From positions 1 to 39,048 of the forward strand of contig DEFM01000004.1 of assembly GCA_002350855.1 (NCBI GenBank): a stretch of DNA of 39,048 nucleotides, given 5' to 3'. Shown piece by piece: positions 24,937-34,780 of the stretch. The stretch is from Prevotellaceae bacterium UBA2852 (GTDB taxonomy: Bacteria; Bacteroidota; Bacteroidia; Bacteroidales; Bacteroidaceae). Under the pieces are notes generated by a model. It worked only from the letters and a program-made list of their open reading frames with translations. It was not told the origin of the DNA and searched no databases. The number at the start of each line of letters is the position of its first letter. The first letter of the stretch is position 1. Position numbers and translations under genes: made by a program.

Positions 24937-24949
24937 GTGCTGAGAGATA

Positions 24950-25195
<246 letters not shown>

Positions 25196-25250
25196 TTAAT
25201 TTTTTAAATTGTTAATATTAATGTTTTAGTTTATTTATTATTTCAATCGT

Positions 25251-26297
25251 TTAGTGACCATGCTCCTTGTGTGCCAGTCCGATAAACACGGCACTAAGCA
25301 TCGTGAACACATAAGCCTGCACAAAAGCCACCAACAACTCAAGCGTATTCATGAAGAGCAGCATGATGGCACTAAACAGATGCAGTCCGGTACCCATAGC
25401 CGTTCCCATGGTCCAACCCAGGAAGATGACACACGTGAAGGCCAATATCATAGCGTGTCCCGCCATCATATTGGCAAAGAGACGGATCATCAGCGCAAAG
25501 GGCTTGGTGAACACTCCGAACAACTCTATAGCCGGCATGATGGGAATCGGCACCTTCAGGAATACGGGCACATCGGGCCAGAAGATATCCTTCCAGTACT
25601 CTCTGTTGCCAAACAGGTTGACAGCCAGGAACGTACACACAGCCAAAAAGAACGTGATGTTGATGTTACCCGTCACGTTAGAGCCACCTGGGAAGATAGG
25701 CAGCAGTCCTAACAAGTTGGTAAAGAAGATGAAGAAGAAGACCGTCAGCAGATAGGGAGCATACTTCTTATAATGCTTTTCGCCAATGGATGATTTGATG
25801 ACATCATCATTGATCATCATCACCAGCATCTCCATAGCCCCTATGAATCCACCAGGAGCCTTATCGGTCTTATCATGCTTCTTGTACCAGCGGGCACAGC
25901 AGAGGAACACCACCAGAAGCACGGCTACAACAATCCATATCTGCAGGACGTTGCGTGTGATGCTCAGATCCAGAGGGCGCACAGCGGTACCATCAGCCAT
26001 CCGCTCATAGATCTTGCCGTGAGCCTCTTCGTTGAAGAAGAAGCCTTCAGGCAGCGTATGGGCGGTGCAGAAGACCCACTCACCAGTCTGACTACTCCTA
26101 ATAATAATAGGTAAGTCAAAACCGATGTGCTTGTCTCCAATGGTGGTGATGTGCCACTCATAAGCATCAGCCAAGTGCTCCAGCACAAGCTCGGGAATGT
26201 TCAGCGCCTCGCCATCCTCTTTCTGCTCATTGGCCATGAGCGGAAGGGGCAGCAATGCCAACATCAGCAAGAGACATATTGACTTTAATTGTTTCAT
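25251..26297 (-). CDS. atpB: ATP synthase F0 subunit a
   Basis: 348 residues, longer than the roughly 270 of E. coli. A signal-peptide-like start (about 1-22, ending LMA-NEQ) and a periplasmic domain of about 90 residues precede five or six membrane helices. The essential channel arginine is Arg272 in MIRLFANMMAGH. The N-terminal extension is usual for Bacteroidetes subunit a. Confidence 0.94.
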   Translation of the reverse strand: MKQLKSICLLLMLALLPLPLMANEQKEDGEALNIPELVLEHLADAYEWHITTIGDKHIGFDLPIIIRSSQTGEWVFCTAHTLPEGFFFNEEAHGKIYERMADGTAVRPLDLSITRNVLQIWIVVAVLLVVFLCCARWYKKHDKTDKAPGGFIGAMEMLVMMINDDVIKSSIGEKHYKKYAPYLLTVFFFIFFTNLLGLLPIFPGGSNVTGNINITFFLAVCTFLAVNLFGNREYWKDIFWPDVPVFLKVPIPIMPAIELFGVFTKPFALMIRLFANMMAGHAMILAFTCVIFLGWTMGTAMGTGLHLFSAIMLLFMNTLELLVAFVQAYVFTMLSAVFIGLAHKEHGH

Positions 26298-26321
26298 TAT
26301 AAATAAATGGTTTTTAAACCG

Positions 26322-26711
26322 TTATAAACGTTTAGACATTCTCGAAAAGAAGATAGAGTGATGTATGAGAGAGACGAAGTAAAACACGAAGAACACAACG
26401 AGGAACATCACGATGTTCTCTTTTCCCGTAGCAAGATACCACACCGTCATCACCAGCAGAGCTCCCAGAAAACGGAAGCCGGAAACAGCTGTGAAGAACG
26501 AGGGCAGCATATTCCGATGCTTCAGTGCTACCCATCGCCATACCAATACACTGGCAATTTCAAACACCAGTACGAACAGTGTACCTACTATCTGAGCAGC
26601 CAACAAATCATATCCTCCAAGCTGCATGGCAAAATAGCAGCCCAGATTGACGAGTATCACAAGAATGATGCTCTCTGCAATATAGTTGGTGCACTGTTTC
26701 GTGATATTCAT
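26322..26711 (-). CDS. Four-TM membrane protein inside the atp operon, AtpI-like by position
   Basis: 129 residues, nearly all hydrophobic, with about four membrane helices (roughly 12-30, 38-60, 70-92, 100-120). It lies between atpC and atpB, where other bacteria may carry atpI/atpZ (c-ring assembly or Mg2+ uptake factors). Sequence similarity to AtpI is not evident by eye, so the role is inferred only from position. It has an invariant place in the run, 24 bp before atpB and 21 bp after atpC. Confidence 0.7.
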   Translation of the reverse strand: MNITKQCTNYIAESIILVILVNLGCYFAMQLGGYDLLAAQIVGTLFVLVFEIASVLVWRWVALKHRNMLPSFFTAVSGFRFLGALLVMTVWYLATGKENIVMFLVVFFVFYFVSLIHHSIFFSRMSKRL

Positions 26712-26732
26712 TCGCGCGTTCCTTATATTATA

Positions 26733-26981
26733 TTAGTTCAATTCCACACACACACTCACAACGTTCTTCTGTACTTCTACGAAGCCGCCAATGATGCTGA
26801 GTTCTTTCTTCTCGCCACCAGGCAGGGCATAGACTACCTTGCCCTTATCCAGTGTCGAGATGATAGGCGCGTGATTAACCAGTATCTGGAACTGGCCTAA
26901 TGTTCCTGGAACAAGAACACTCTCCACATCGCCTTCAAACTCTATCCTTTCGGGAGAAACTATCTTTAACTTTAAACTCAT
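26733..26981 (-). CDS. atpC: ATP synthase F1 subunit epsilon (short form)
   Basis: An 82-residue protein matching only the N-terminal beta-sandwich domain (SLKLKIVSPERIEFEGDVESVLVPGTLGQFQILVNHAPIIS). The C-terminal helical hairpin that inhibits ATPase in E. coli epsilon (about 139 residues) is absent, so epsilon-type autoinhibition is not expected. Confidence 0.93.
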   Translation of the reverse strand: MSLKLKIVSPERIEFEGDVESVLVPGTLGQFQILVNHAPIISTLDKGKVVYALPGGEKKELSIIGGFVEVQKNVVSVCVELN

Positions 26982-27051
26982 TTGACTAATTGACTATTTA
27001 CTATTTGACTATTAAATGGTTCAATTGTGAAATTGTTCAATTGTCCAATGA

Positions 27052-28569
<1,518 letters not shown>

Positions 28570-28608
28570 TTAAATATTTAAAGTGTTATTGTTTTAGCAA
28601 CTACTTTG

Positions 28609-28616
28609 CAAAGATA
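28609..28616 (-). promoter_or_regulatory. -7 element of the atp operon
   Basis: TATCTTTG on the minus strand, 46 bp before the atpD ATG. The expected -33 TTTG is not in ideal position. Confidence 0.55.
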
Positions 28617-28721
28617 GGAATTATATTTCAAAAAAAGAAGAACATTTCCGATTTTTTTCAGAAATGTCCTTATTTTAGTTATATTTGAGGAAAAATTCTC
28701 CTATTCTCGCCCTGTTTTTCC

Positions 28722-30095
28722 TTAGAAGTTCATCATATTCACCTCTAACCACAGGATGACATAGCCCAGCAACCATCCCAAAAGCACCTTTGGAGTTACA
28801 TGCTTGATATACCACGCCAGCGACACATGCTCAGCGCGCATCAGAGCCAGTCCGCTGATGCTGCCAATCGATAACAGCGTACCACCTACTGCCGTTGTGT
28901 AGGCTATCACCTTCCAGTAGGCACCATTCGTGGCCACATCCCCCACTCCAACGGTATACAGTGAGATGTTCGAAATGGCAATGGTGAAGCTGTCGACGAT
29001 AGAACTCAGGAAACCAGCACCGATACCAATCATCCAGATATCGTGGATATAGGTATCAAACCATCCTGCCACATCGCTCCAAACACCAGTCTCAGTCACT
29101 ACGCCCATTCCCAGCATGATACCCATCACGAACAACAGCTGTTGCAACACACCATATTGCAGTGACATCGGAATACGGCGCAACGTCGTGCGGTCTGAAG
29201 CTATTAACTTATGGTTGAAGGCCTCGTTCACCACCCACAATACGCTCAGCACACACAGGGCGCCCAAGAACGGAGCCAGTTTCGTGATGTTATGGAACGT
29301 AGGAATAAACCACAGTCCACCGATACCAACAATCAGCATCACCACACGCTGCCAGCGGTTCAAGCGGGTGTCGTCACCACGATAAGGCGACGGACTCCAG
29401 GCAGTATCCAGTCTGTCAGGCAGTTCTTTGTTAATCAGTATCGTTGGAATCACCCATGCCAAAATAGCAGGAATGGCCAGATAAGCAGAGAAGTGACTGG
29501 CTGTTACAGCCCCGTCGCCCCACAGAATCAGACCTATCGGGTCGCCAATCACCGTAAAGCATCCACCACAGTTGGCTGCCAGTACAATGGCAGAACCCAC
29601 ATACATCCTTTGTCGCGAGTTCTGCAGAATGTTATGCATGATGACCAGCATCATGGTCGTCGTTGTCAGGTTGTCCAGATTGGCAGAGAGGATAAATGTA
29701 GCCAGCGTGATGGTCCACAGCAGTCGCTTGGAATTACGCGTACGAATCCATTCTGTGATGAAGTCGAAACAGCCGTTATTGTTCAGCAGTTCCACTATCG
29801 ACATGGTAGCCAACAGGAACAATACAATGGCAGCAGCCTCGCCCACGTATTTCAGGAACACATGATCCTCAATAAAGTATTTCACCGACTCGCTAGTGGC
29901 TTGGTTGCCTGCCAACCACTCCATATACTCACCAGGATGCTGGTCCATCACGAAGTCTGAACCCCAGCAAACATACACCACCCAGCCTATAGTACCCAGG
30001 AACATGGCGATAGCAGCCTTGTTCACACCCGTCAGGTGCCCTGTGGCAATCAGCACATAGGCAATAATCAGCATGGTTACAATAATCAGTGTCAT
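28722..30095 (-). CDS. nhaD: Sodium:proton antiporter, NhaD family
   Basis: 457 residues with about 12-13 membrane helices. Family blocks include LSANLDNLTTTTMML, CGGCFTVIGDPIGLILWG and GFLSSIVDSFTIAI with the charged residues used for Na+/Li+ and H+ exchange. It exports sodium at neutral to alkaline pH. It follows the TPR gene by 87 bp containing 31-bp tandem repeats and precedes the atp operon, so it may be the last gene of the upstream transcript. Confidence 0.92.
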   Translation of the reverse strand: MTLIIVTMLIIAYVLIATGHLTGVNKAAIAMFLGTIGWVVYVCWGSDFVMDQHPGEYMEWLAGNQATSESVKYFIEDHVFLKYVGEAAAIVLFLLATMSIVELLNNNGCFDFITEWIRTRNSKRLLWTITLATFILSANLDNLTTTTMMLVIMHNILQNSRQRMYVGSAIVLAANCGGCFTVIGDPIGLILWGDGAVTASHFSAYLAIPAILAWVIPTILINKELPDRLDTAWSPSPYRGDDTRLNRWQRVVMLIVGIGGLWFIPTFHNITKLAPFLGALCVLSVLWVVNEAFNHKLIASDRTTLRRIPMSLQYGVLQQLLFVMGIMLGMGVVTETGVWSDVAGWFDTYIHDIWMIGIGAGFLSSIVDSFTIAISNISLYTVGVGDVATNGAYWKVIAYTTAVGGTLLSIGSISGLALMRAEHVSLAWYIKHVTPKVLLGWLLGYVILWLEVNMMNF

Positions 30096-30104
30096 ATCTT
30101 TCTG

Positions 30105-30180
30105 TTTAATGTTTAATCTTTCTGAGCGAAGCGAATTTAATGTTTAATCTTTCTGAGCGAAGCGAATTTAATGTTTAATG
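30105..30180 (-). repeat. 31-bp tandem repeat, about 2.5 copies
   Basis: Copies at 30105-30135 and 30136-30166 are identical, with a partial third at 30167-30180. The unit contains GAGCGAAGCGAA and TTTAATGTTTAAT. It fills most of the gap between the TPR gene and nhaD. It may be slippage-prone and alter nhaD expression. Confidence 0.85.
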
Positions 30181-30182
30181 TA

Positions 30183-32132
30183 TCACTTCCTCTGACGCTT
30201 AATGATGCTATAGGCCGTATACAGACCCAGTTCTCCAGCCTTGCTCAGGTCGTTGATACCTTCCGTCTGCTGCTTGTTGGCCAGATACGCCAGTCCTCTG
30301 TTGTAATACGCCTCTGCCAGATTCGCATCCAGACTGATAGCCTTGGTATAGTCCTCAATGGCGTGCGCATAGTCGTGCCGCTTCACATACACATTACCTC
30401 TGTTGTAATACAGGTAAGCGCTCTCGTCCAATTGGATAGCGGCAGTCAGGTCCGATAGCACATTGGCTGTCTTCAACTGGATATCCGTACCCTGCGAGGC
30501 ATTGAAGTCGTTCAGTCGCGACTGACAAACAGCTCTTTGCCAATAGGCCACCACCGAGTTAGGACGCTCCTGCAGATAAGTCGACAGGTCTTCTATGGCA
30601 CCCTCGAAATTCTGTATCACACTATACGCCACAGCCCGCTGCAACAGCAGGTCCAGCGCCTCCTGCGTGTTCTTCGACTTGTCTATCTGTGTCGACAGAC
30701 TGTCCAGTCTTGCGAAGTATCTCCTCGTACCAGCCTCGCTCAGCGTAGCCTGGTTGCAGACAATGTGCAACTTCCTATCCGCCTTCAACGTGCCGTTCAA
30801 CTGCTCCACATATCTGTCGTAGGCTATGTAATGCTTCACGGCACTCTGGTAATTCTCCGTCGACAACAGATACATCGGCATATAGTCCATGTTCATCTTG
30901 CGGTTCTGCACCCTGCCACGATAGTCCGTCTGGTAGTCGTTGTGCATATCCTCCTCGTCAGCCACCGCCAACTGGTTATACTTCTCAATATCCTCGTCAC
31001 TGCGCTTACGCATCTGCTTCTTCGACAGTCTTGGCTGTTTTCCGAAACGCTTGTCTATCTGCGCCTTCAGGATGCGGAATTCGTCCATCTCAGCCTGCTT
31101 CGTCATACCCAGTTTCCTGTAGCACGAGGCACGCTGTTGCAGTCCTGTCCAGAAGTTGGGATATTGCTCTATGACCTTCGAATAATCTCTGATAGCAGCC
31201 CTTGGATTACCTGTATTCTCCAACAATAACGCCCTGTTATACAGCGCCATAAGATTGTTAGGTTCCAGCTTCAGTACGAAGTCAAAATCCGTAATCGCCC
31301 TATTGTCGTCACCCACCTGTGCGCGCAACAGTCCTCGGTTATAGTGACCTAAGAAGTTGTTCGGCTCATAGTCCAAAGCCAGGTCGTAGTCGGCCATTGC
31401 TCCTCGCAGGTTATTCTGGTTGTATCTCGCCAGCGCACGGTTGATGTACAACCCTGCATCCTTGGGCAACAAGTGGATAGCCTTGTTCAAGTATTCCTCA
31501 CTCTCCTTCCATTCGTCTTTCGCCAGACTGATCAGCGAGCGCTGTGCCCACGTGTGTCCATCGTAGGCATCCAGTTCCAGGCTCTTGTCCAGTGCCGCTA
31601 TCGATTGTGCCGTATCCTTCTGCAACAGGTACACCTGCGCCTTCATGGCATACACCCTGGCATTCTTGCTCCAGCGTACAGACATGGTGTCCAGGTCGGC
31701 CAACGCATGGTCGTAATCCTTCTGCTCCATACGACACAGGGCACGGTTATGCCAAAGGTTCAGACTCTCCGGATCATAGCGCAATGCCTGGTTATAGTCG
31801 GCTATCGCGTCCGTAAAGTTCTTCTGCTGAATCCTGCACAAGCCCCTCAACTCGTAGATGCCCACCACATAGGGATTCCTCGAGATAGCCTCTGTGCAGT
31901 CGCCTTCCGCTCCTACATAATCGTCCAGATAATACTTTGCCACCGCTCTGTAATACCAAGGCTCAAAGAGGTAAGGCTTCGCCGTGATGGCTTGATTGAA
32001 ATACTGGATGGAAAGCACATAGTCCTCATAATAGAGCGCCGAACGTCCTATCATCACCAGTCGGTCTGTGTTAAACTGCGCCCAACTGGTCATAGGCACG
32101 AGAAGCAGGAGGAATAATAGCTTTCTGAACAT
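30183..32132 (-). CDS. Secreted tetratricopeptide-repeat protein
   Basis: 649 residues. Signal peptide MFRKLLFLLLLVPMTSWA, then about nine or ten TPR units (e.g. AIADYNQALRYDPESLNLWHN, AIRDYSKVIEQYPNFW), a basic spacer near 350-400, and more TPRs at the C-terminus (AIEDYTKAISLDANLAEAYYNRG). A periplasmic scaffold for protein assembly is likely. No enzyme domain was seen. It lies 12 bp after def and is co-transcribed with it. Confidence 0.85.
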   Translation of the reverse strand: MFRKLLFLLLLVPMTSWAQFNTDRLVMIGRSALYYEDYVLSIQYFNQAITAKPYLFEPWYYRAVAKYYLDDYVGAEGDCTEAISRNPYVVGIYELRGLCRIQQKNFTDAIADYNQALRYDPESLNLWHNRALCRMEQKDYDHALADLDTMSVRWSKNARVYAMKAQVYLLQKDTAQSIAALDKSLELDAYDGHTWAQRSLISLAKDEWKESEEYLNKAIHLLPKDAGLYINRALARYNQNNLRGAMADYDLALDYEPNNFLGHYNRGLLRAQVGDDNRAITDFDFVLKLEPNNLMALYNRALLLENTGNPRAAIRDYSKVIEQYPNFWTGLQQRASCYRKLGMTKQAEMDEFRILKAQIDKRFGKQPRLSKKQMRKRSDEDIEKYNQLAVADEEDMHNDYQTDYRGRVQNRKMNMDYMPMYLLSTENYQSAVKHYIAYDRYVEQLNGTLKADRKLHIVCNQATLSEAGTRRYFARLDSLSTQIDKSKNTQEALDLLLQRAVAYSVIQNFEGAIEDLSTYLQERPNSVVAYWQRAVCQSRLNDFNASQGTDIQLKTANVLSDLTAAIQLDESAYLYYNRGNVYVKRHDYAHAIEDYTKAISLDANLAEAYYNRGLAYLANKQQTEGINDLSKAGELGLYTAYSIIKRQRK

Positions 32133-32144
32133 CCGTTACAATCC

Positions 32145-32705
32145 TTATTTTCTTACTGCTTTTGTTCTGTATCCGCAACGATATCGTCCCTGCAGCAGTG
32201 CTTTCAACTTGCTCTTTATCAGTTGCTTGCGCAGTGGCGACACACGGTCTACAAACATCTTTCCTTCCAGATGGTCAAACTCATGCTGCATCACACGAGC
32301 CAAGTAGCCCTCTACCCACTCGTCGTGCTCCTGCATCTGCTCGTCCAACCATTTCACATGGATGCGCGTGGGGCGCACCACCTTTTCGTGGATGGCAGGC
32401 AACGACAAACAGCCCTCTTCCGAAGAACTGGTTTCCGTATCGTCATACTCCACAATGTGCGGATTGATGTAAACATGACGGAAATCCTTGTATTCAGGCA
32501 TGTCCTCACTGATCACATCCAAGTCAATCACCACTACACGAATCGACTTGCCCACCTGTGGGGCAGCCAATCCTATTCCCTCGCTCTCAGCCAGGGTGTC
32601 CCACATGTCTTTCAGGAAAGTGTCCAACTCCGGATAATCCGTTGGAATATCCTCAGCCACCTTTCTCAACACGGGTTGACCATATATATAAATAGGTAAT
32701 ACCAT
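32145..32705 (-). CDS. def: Peptide deformylase
   Basis: 186 residues. Removes the formyl group from N-terminal methionine. All three motifs are present: GIGLAAPQVG (43-52), EEGCLSLP (96-103, Cys is a metal ligand) and QHEFDH (140-145, two His ligands and the catalytic Glu). It lies between ruvX and the TPR gene with short gaps. Confidence 0.96.
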   Translation of the reverse strand: MVLPIYIYGQPVLRKVAEDIPTDYPELDTFLKDMWDTLAESEGIGLAAPQVGKSIRVVVIDLDVISEDMPEYKDFRHVYINPHIVEYDDTETSSSEEGCLSLPAIHEKVVRPTRIHVKWLDEQMQEHDEWVEGYLARVMQHEFDHLEGKMFVDRVSPLRKQLIKSKLKALLQGRYRCGYRTKAVRK

Positions 32706-32726
32706 TTACTATTTTCGATTAACGAT

Positions 32727-33143
32727 TTACAATTTACGCGAACGCATATAGTCTTGAAGGATGATAGTGGCACTGATTTCATCAACCAATGCCTTGTCCT
32801 GTCGCGCCTTCTTCTTCAGCCCTCCGTCAATCATTGCCTGATGGGCCAATACGGAAGTGAAGCGCTCGTCATAATACTCTATGGGAATGTCGGGCATAGC
32901 CTTTCGCCATCTGTTCACAAACTGCTGCACACGCTGCAGATTCTCGCTGGGTTGCCCGTTGGGCTGTTTCGGTTCGCCTATCACAATACGTTCCACCTGT
33001 TCTTTGGCCACATATTGCTTTAGGTAATCAAACAGCTCTGATGTAGAAACAGTTGCCAATCCGCTGGCAATAATCTGCAGCGGATCGGTAACTGCTAATC
33101 CTGTACGCTTCTTACCGTAGTCAATTGATAGTATTCTGGCCAC
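32727..33143 (-). CDS. ruvX: Putative pre-16S rRNA nuclease / Holliday junction resolvase YqgF
   Basis: 138 residues with an RNase H fold: ILSIDYGKKRTGLAVTDP at the N-terminus gives the first catalytic Asp, VIGEPKQPNG the second strand motif, YDERFTSVLA the Glu and the terminal KALVDEISATIIL the last Asp. In E. coli it matures the 16S rRNA 5' end. It starts 3 bp after the SPOR gene stop. Confidence 0.93.
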   Translation of the reverse strand: MARILSIDYGKKRTGLAVTDPLQIIASGLATVSTSELFDYLKQYVAKEQVERIVIGEPKQPNGQPSENLQRVQQFVNRWRKAMPDIPIEYYDERFTSVLAHQAMIDGGLKKKARQDKALVDEISATIILQDYMRSRKL

Positions 33144-33146
33144 TGC

Positions 33147-33641
33147 TTATTTTGCGTAAAGCAGCCATGCACCAGGATACTTGTTCTGCAGTCCGTTACG
33201 GCTTGCAGCAGCATCCACCTTTGAATCGAAGGTAGTAGCTACCACACGATACATAGCAGGTGTCACGTTGTTGTTCATCACAATCTGAGCGTCATAGCCC
33301 TCGCTTCTCAGAGTCTGCTGCAGACCCTCAGCGTTAGCCTTCAGTGAGAAAGAGCCAACCACTACGCTGAAGTTCTTCAGTCCGCCACCGCTTACTACGG
33401 TTACCTGCTCCTGACGAACGGCTATGTTGTCGGCATTGTCAACAACCTGCGTGTTGTTTACAGGGCGCTCAACCATTGGAGTTACCATGTTGGTCTCCTG
33501 GGCTGCGGGAGCCTGCTGCTGCATTTCCTCCTGCTGCTTTGCCTTCAGGTAAGCCTGTTTGTAGGCACTCTCGCTCGACTTACAACTTGTGAAAACCATC
33601 GCTGCGCACATAGCTGCGCAAATCAAAGTGTACTTTTTCAT
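33147..33641 (-). CDS. SPOR-domain lipoprotein
   Basis: 164 residues. A lipoprotein signal with lipobox FTSC (Cys20) anchors it in a membrane. A Gln/Ala-rich linker leads to a SPOR domain (about 88-164: FSVVVGSFSLKANAEGLQQTLRSEGYDAQIV...). SPOR domains bind denuded septal peptidoglycan, so a cell-division role is likely. First gene of the leftward run to nhaD. Confidence 0.9.
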   Translation of the reverse strand: MKKYTLICAAMCAAMVFTSCKSSESAYKQAYLKAKQQEEMQQQAPAAQETNMVTPMVERPVNNTQVVDNADNIAVRQEQVTVVSGGGLKNFSVVVGSFSLKANAEGLQQTLRSEGYDAQIVMNNNVTPAMYRVVATTFDSKVDAAASRNGLQNKYPGAWLLYAK

Positions 33642-33810
33642 TTTTCGTTCTTATTTATTAAAATTGTTGTTCTACAAAAACCCGTGCGAAATTACAAATA
33701 ATCGCGCAAAAATCTATCAAATTGCCACATAAAGTTTGTTAAATACGGAAAAACAACCCATTTTAACAAAAAATTATCTACTTTTTATATGCCAATTCAA
33801 AAACTTTTCG

Positions 33811-33818
33811 TATTTTTG
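33811..33818 (+). promoter_or_regulatory. -7 element of the YtxH gene
   Basis: TATTTTTG matches TAnnTTTG, 39 bp before ATG 33858, in the divergent region between the SPOR and YtxH genes. Confidence 0.6.
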
Positions 33819-33857
33819 CCTTGAGAAATAAATGTTTAACCCCAAAACAATACGATT

Positions 33858-34070
33858 ATGAAAAGTTTAGGTTATTTAGGCGCATTCTTCGGCGGAGCAC
33901 TTGCCGGAGCAGTTATCGGACTCCTGTTGGCCCCTGAAAAGGGCGAGGACACTCGTACCAAGATTACGGAAGCTGTTGACGACTTCATGAAGAAGCACAA
34001 CATCAAACTCAGCCGTAAGGATGTGAGCGATCTCGTTGACGATATTGCCGACGCAGCACCTGAAGTTTAA
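33858..34070 (+). CDS. YtxH-domain protein
   Basis: 70 residues. A Gly/Ala-rich membrane helix (about 5-27) with the LLLAPEKGEDTR signature of YtxH proteins, then a charged amphipathic tail. YtxH-like proteins are stress- or envelope-linked in other bacteria. First of a three-gene set with gaps of 18 and 6 bp. Confidence 0.85.
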   Translation: MKSLGYLGAFFGGALAGAVIGLLLAPEKGEDTRTKITEAVDDFMKKHNIKLSRKDVSDLVDDIADAAPEV

Positions 34071-34088
34071 TCATCATCCTGTCGACGT

Positions 34089-34436
34089 ATGTTTTCAAGC
34101 GACAAGAACGTTGAGACTATTGCCCAGTTAATCGAGGCTCTCAAGCGATACCTCGGGGTTCAGAAGGAATTTCTGAAGCTCAGTGTCATTGAGAAATTCG
34201 TCCGTTTGATAACCGCCCTGACCTTGGCTGTTGTCTTCTTCCTGCTGGGCTTTGCCGTCCTATTCTTTATGTCGTTTGCCCTTGTCTATTGGCTTGCGCC
34301 ATTAGGAGGCGTTGCTCTGGCATTCCTCATCATGGCCCTGATCTATCTGGCCTTGGCGTTCATTGTATTCACCAACCGCAAGGCTTGGATAGAGCGTCCT
34401 CTGGTGCGCTTCCTTGCCGATGTCTTGCTCAACTAA
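34089..34436 (+). CDS. Phage-holin-superfamily-like two-TM membrane protein
   Basis: 115 residues. An amphipathic N-terminal helix (AQLIEALKRYLGVQKEFLKLSVIEKFVRL), two membrane helices (about 40-62 and 70-95) and a short basic tail. This is the layout of the Phage_holin_3_6/YqjE-like family, chromosomal proteins often paired with YtxH/YqjD partners. Not a lysis holin in this setting. Confidence 0.75.
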   Translation: MFSSDKNVETIAQLIEALKRYLGVQKEFLKLSVIEKFVRLITALTLAVVFFLLGFAVLFFMSFALVYWLAPLGGVALAFLIMALIYLALAFIVFTNRKAWIERPLVRFLADVLLN

Positions 34437-34442
34437 CCCGTC

Positions 34443-34703
34443 ATGCCCATGCAAACCTCAGAATATCATTCACTGGAAGAGATTCAAGCCCGCAAAGCCG
34501 AGCTGCAAACCAGTATCTCTAAGGACAGCGAGCAGATAGGCTCCCTGTGGCACGAGTTAGTAACCCCCAGCAAGTCAAGCAGCAAGGGCGAGCTCATTGC
34601 CAATCTCATTGCCAACAGCATCACCGTTATCGACGGTTTCCTGCTGGCGCGCAAGCTCATGAAGACCTACGGCTCTCTGTTCAGTCGTAAGAAGAAGAAA
34701 TAG
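34443..34703 (+). CDS. Small protein of unknown function, partner of the YtxH set
   Basis: 86 residues, starting MPMQ (or at the ATG 6 bp later). An acidic helical N-terminus is followed by a Ser/Lys-rich segment (TPSKSSSKGE) and a possible amphipathic helix; the tail ends SRKKKK. It resembles a YqjK-type third member of YtxH/holin-like operons by size and position only. Confidence 0.6.
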   Translation: MPMQTSEYHSLEEIQARKAELQTSISKDSEQIGSLWHELVTPSKSSSKGELIANLIANSITVIDGFLLARKLMKTYGSLFSRKKKK

Positions 34704-34730
34704 TACGTGCGACACCCCCCGTTCATCACA

Positions 34731-34765
34731 ATGGGACTACCCTTTCCGGTAGTCCCATTCTTATT
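34731..34765. terminator. Bidirectional terminator
   Basis: ATGGGACTACC (34731-34741) pairs perfectly with GGTAGTCCCAT (34748-34758) around a 6-nt loop, followed by TCTTATT. It separates the YtxH set from the convergent ASCH/EVE-like gene. Confidence 0.8.
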
Positions 34766-34780
34766 AGCGTAGGCATAGCC

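Noticed and set aside
26982..27051. Short TTGACTATT/TTCAATTGT repeats between atpC and atpD
   Set aside because: Irregular low-complexity repeats in an operon gap with no consistent unit. No CRISPR or iteron pattern.
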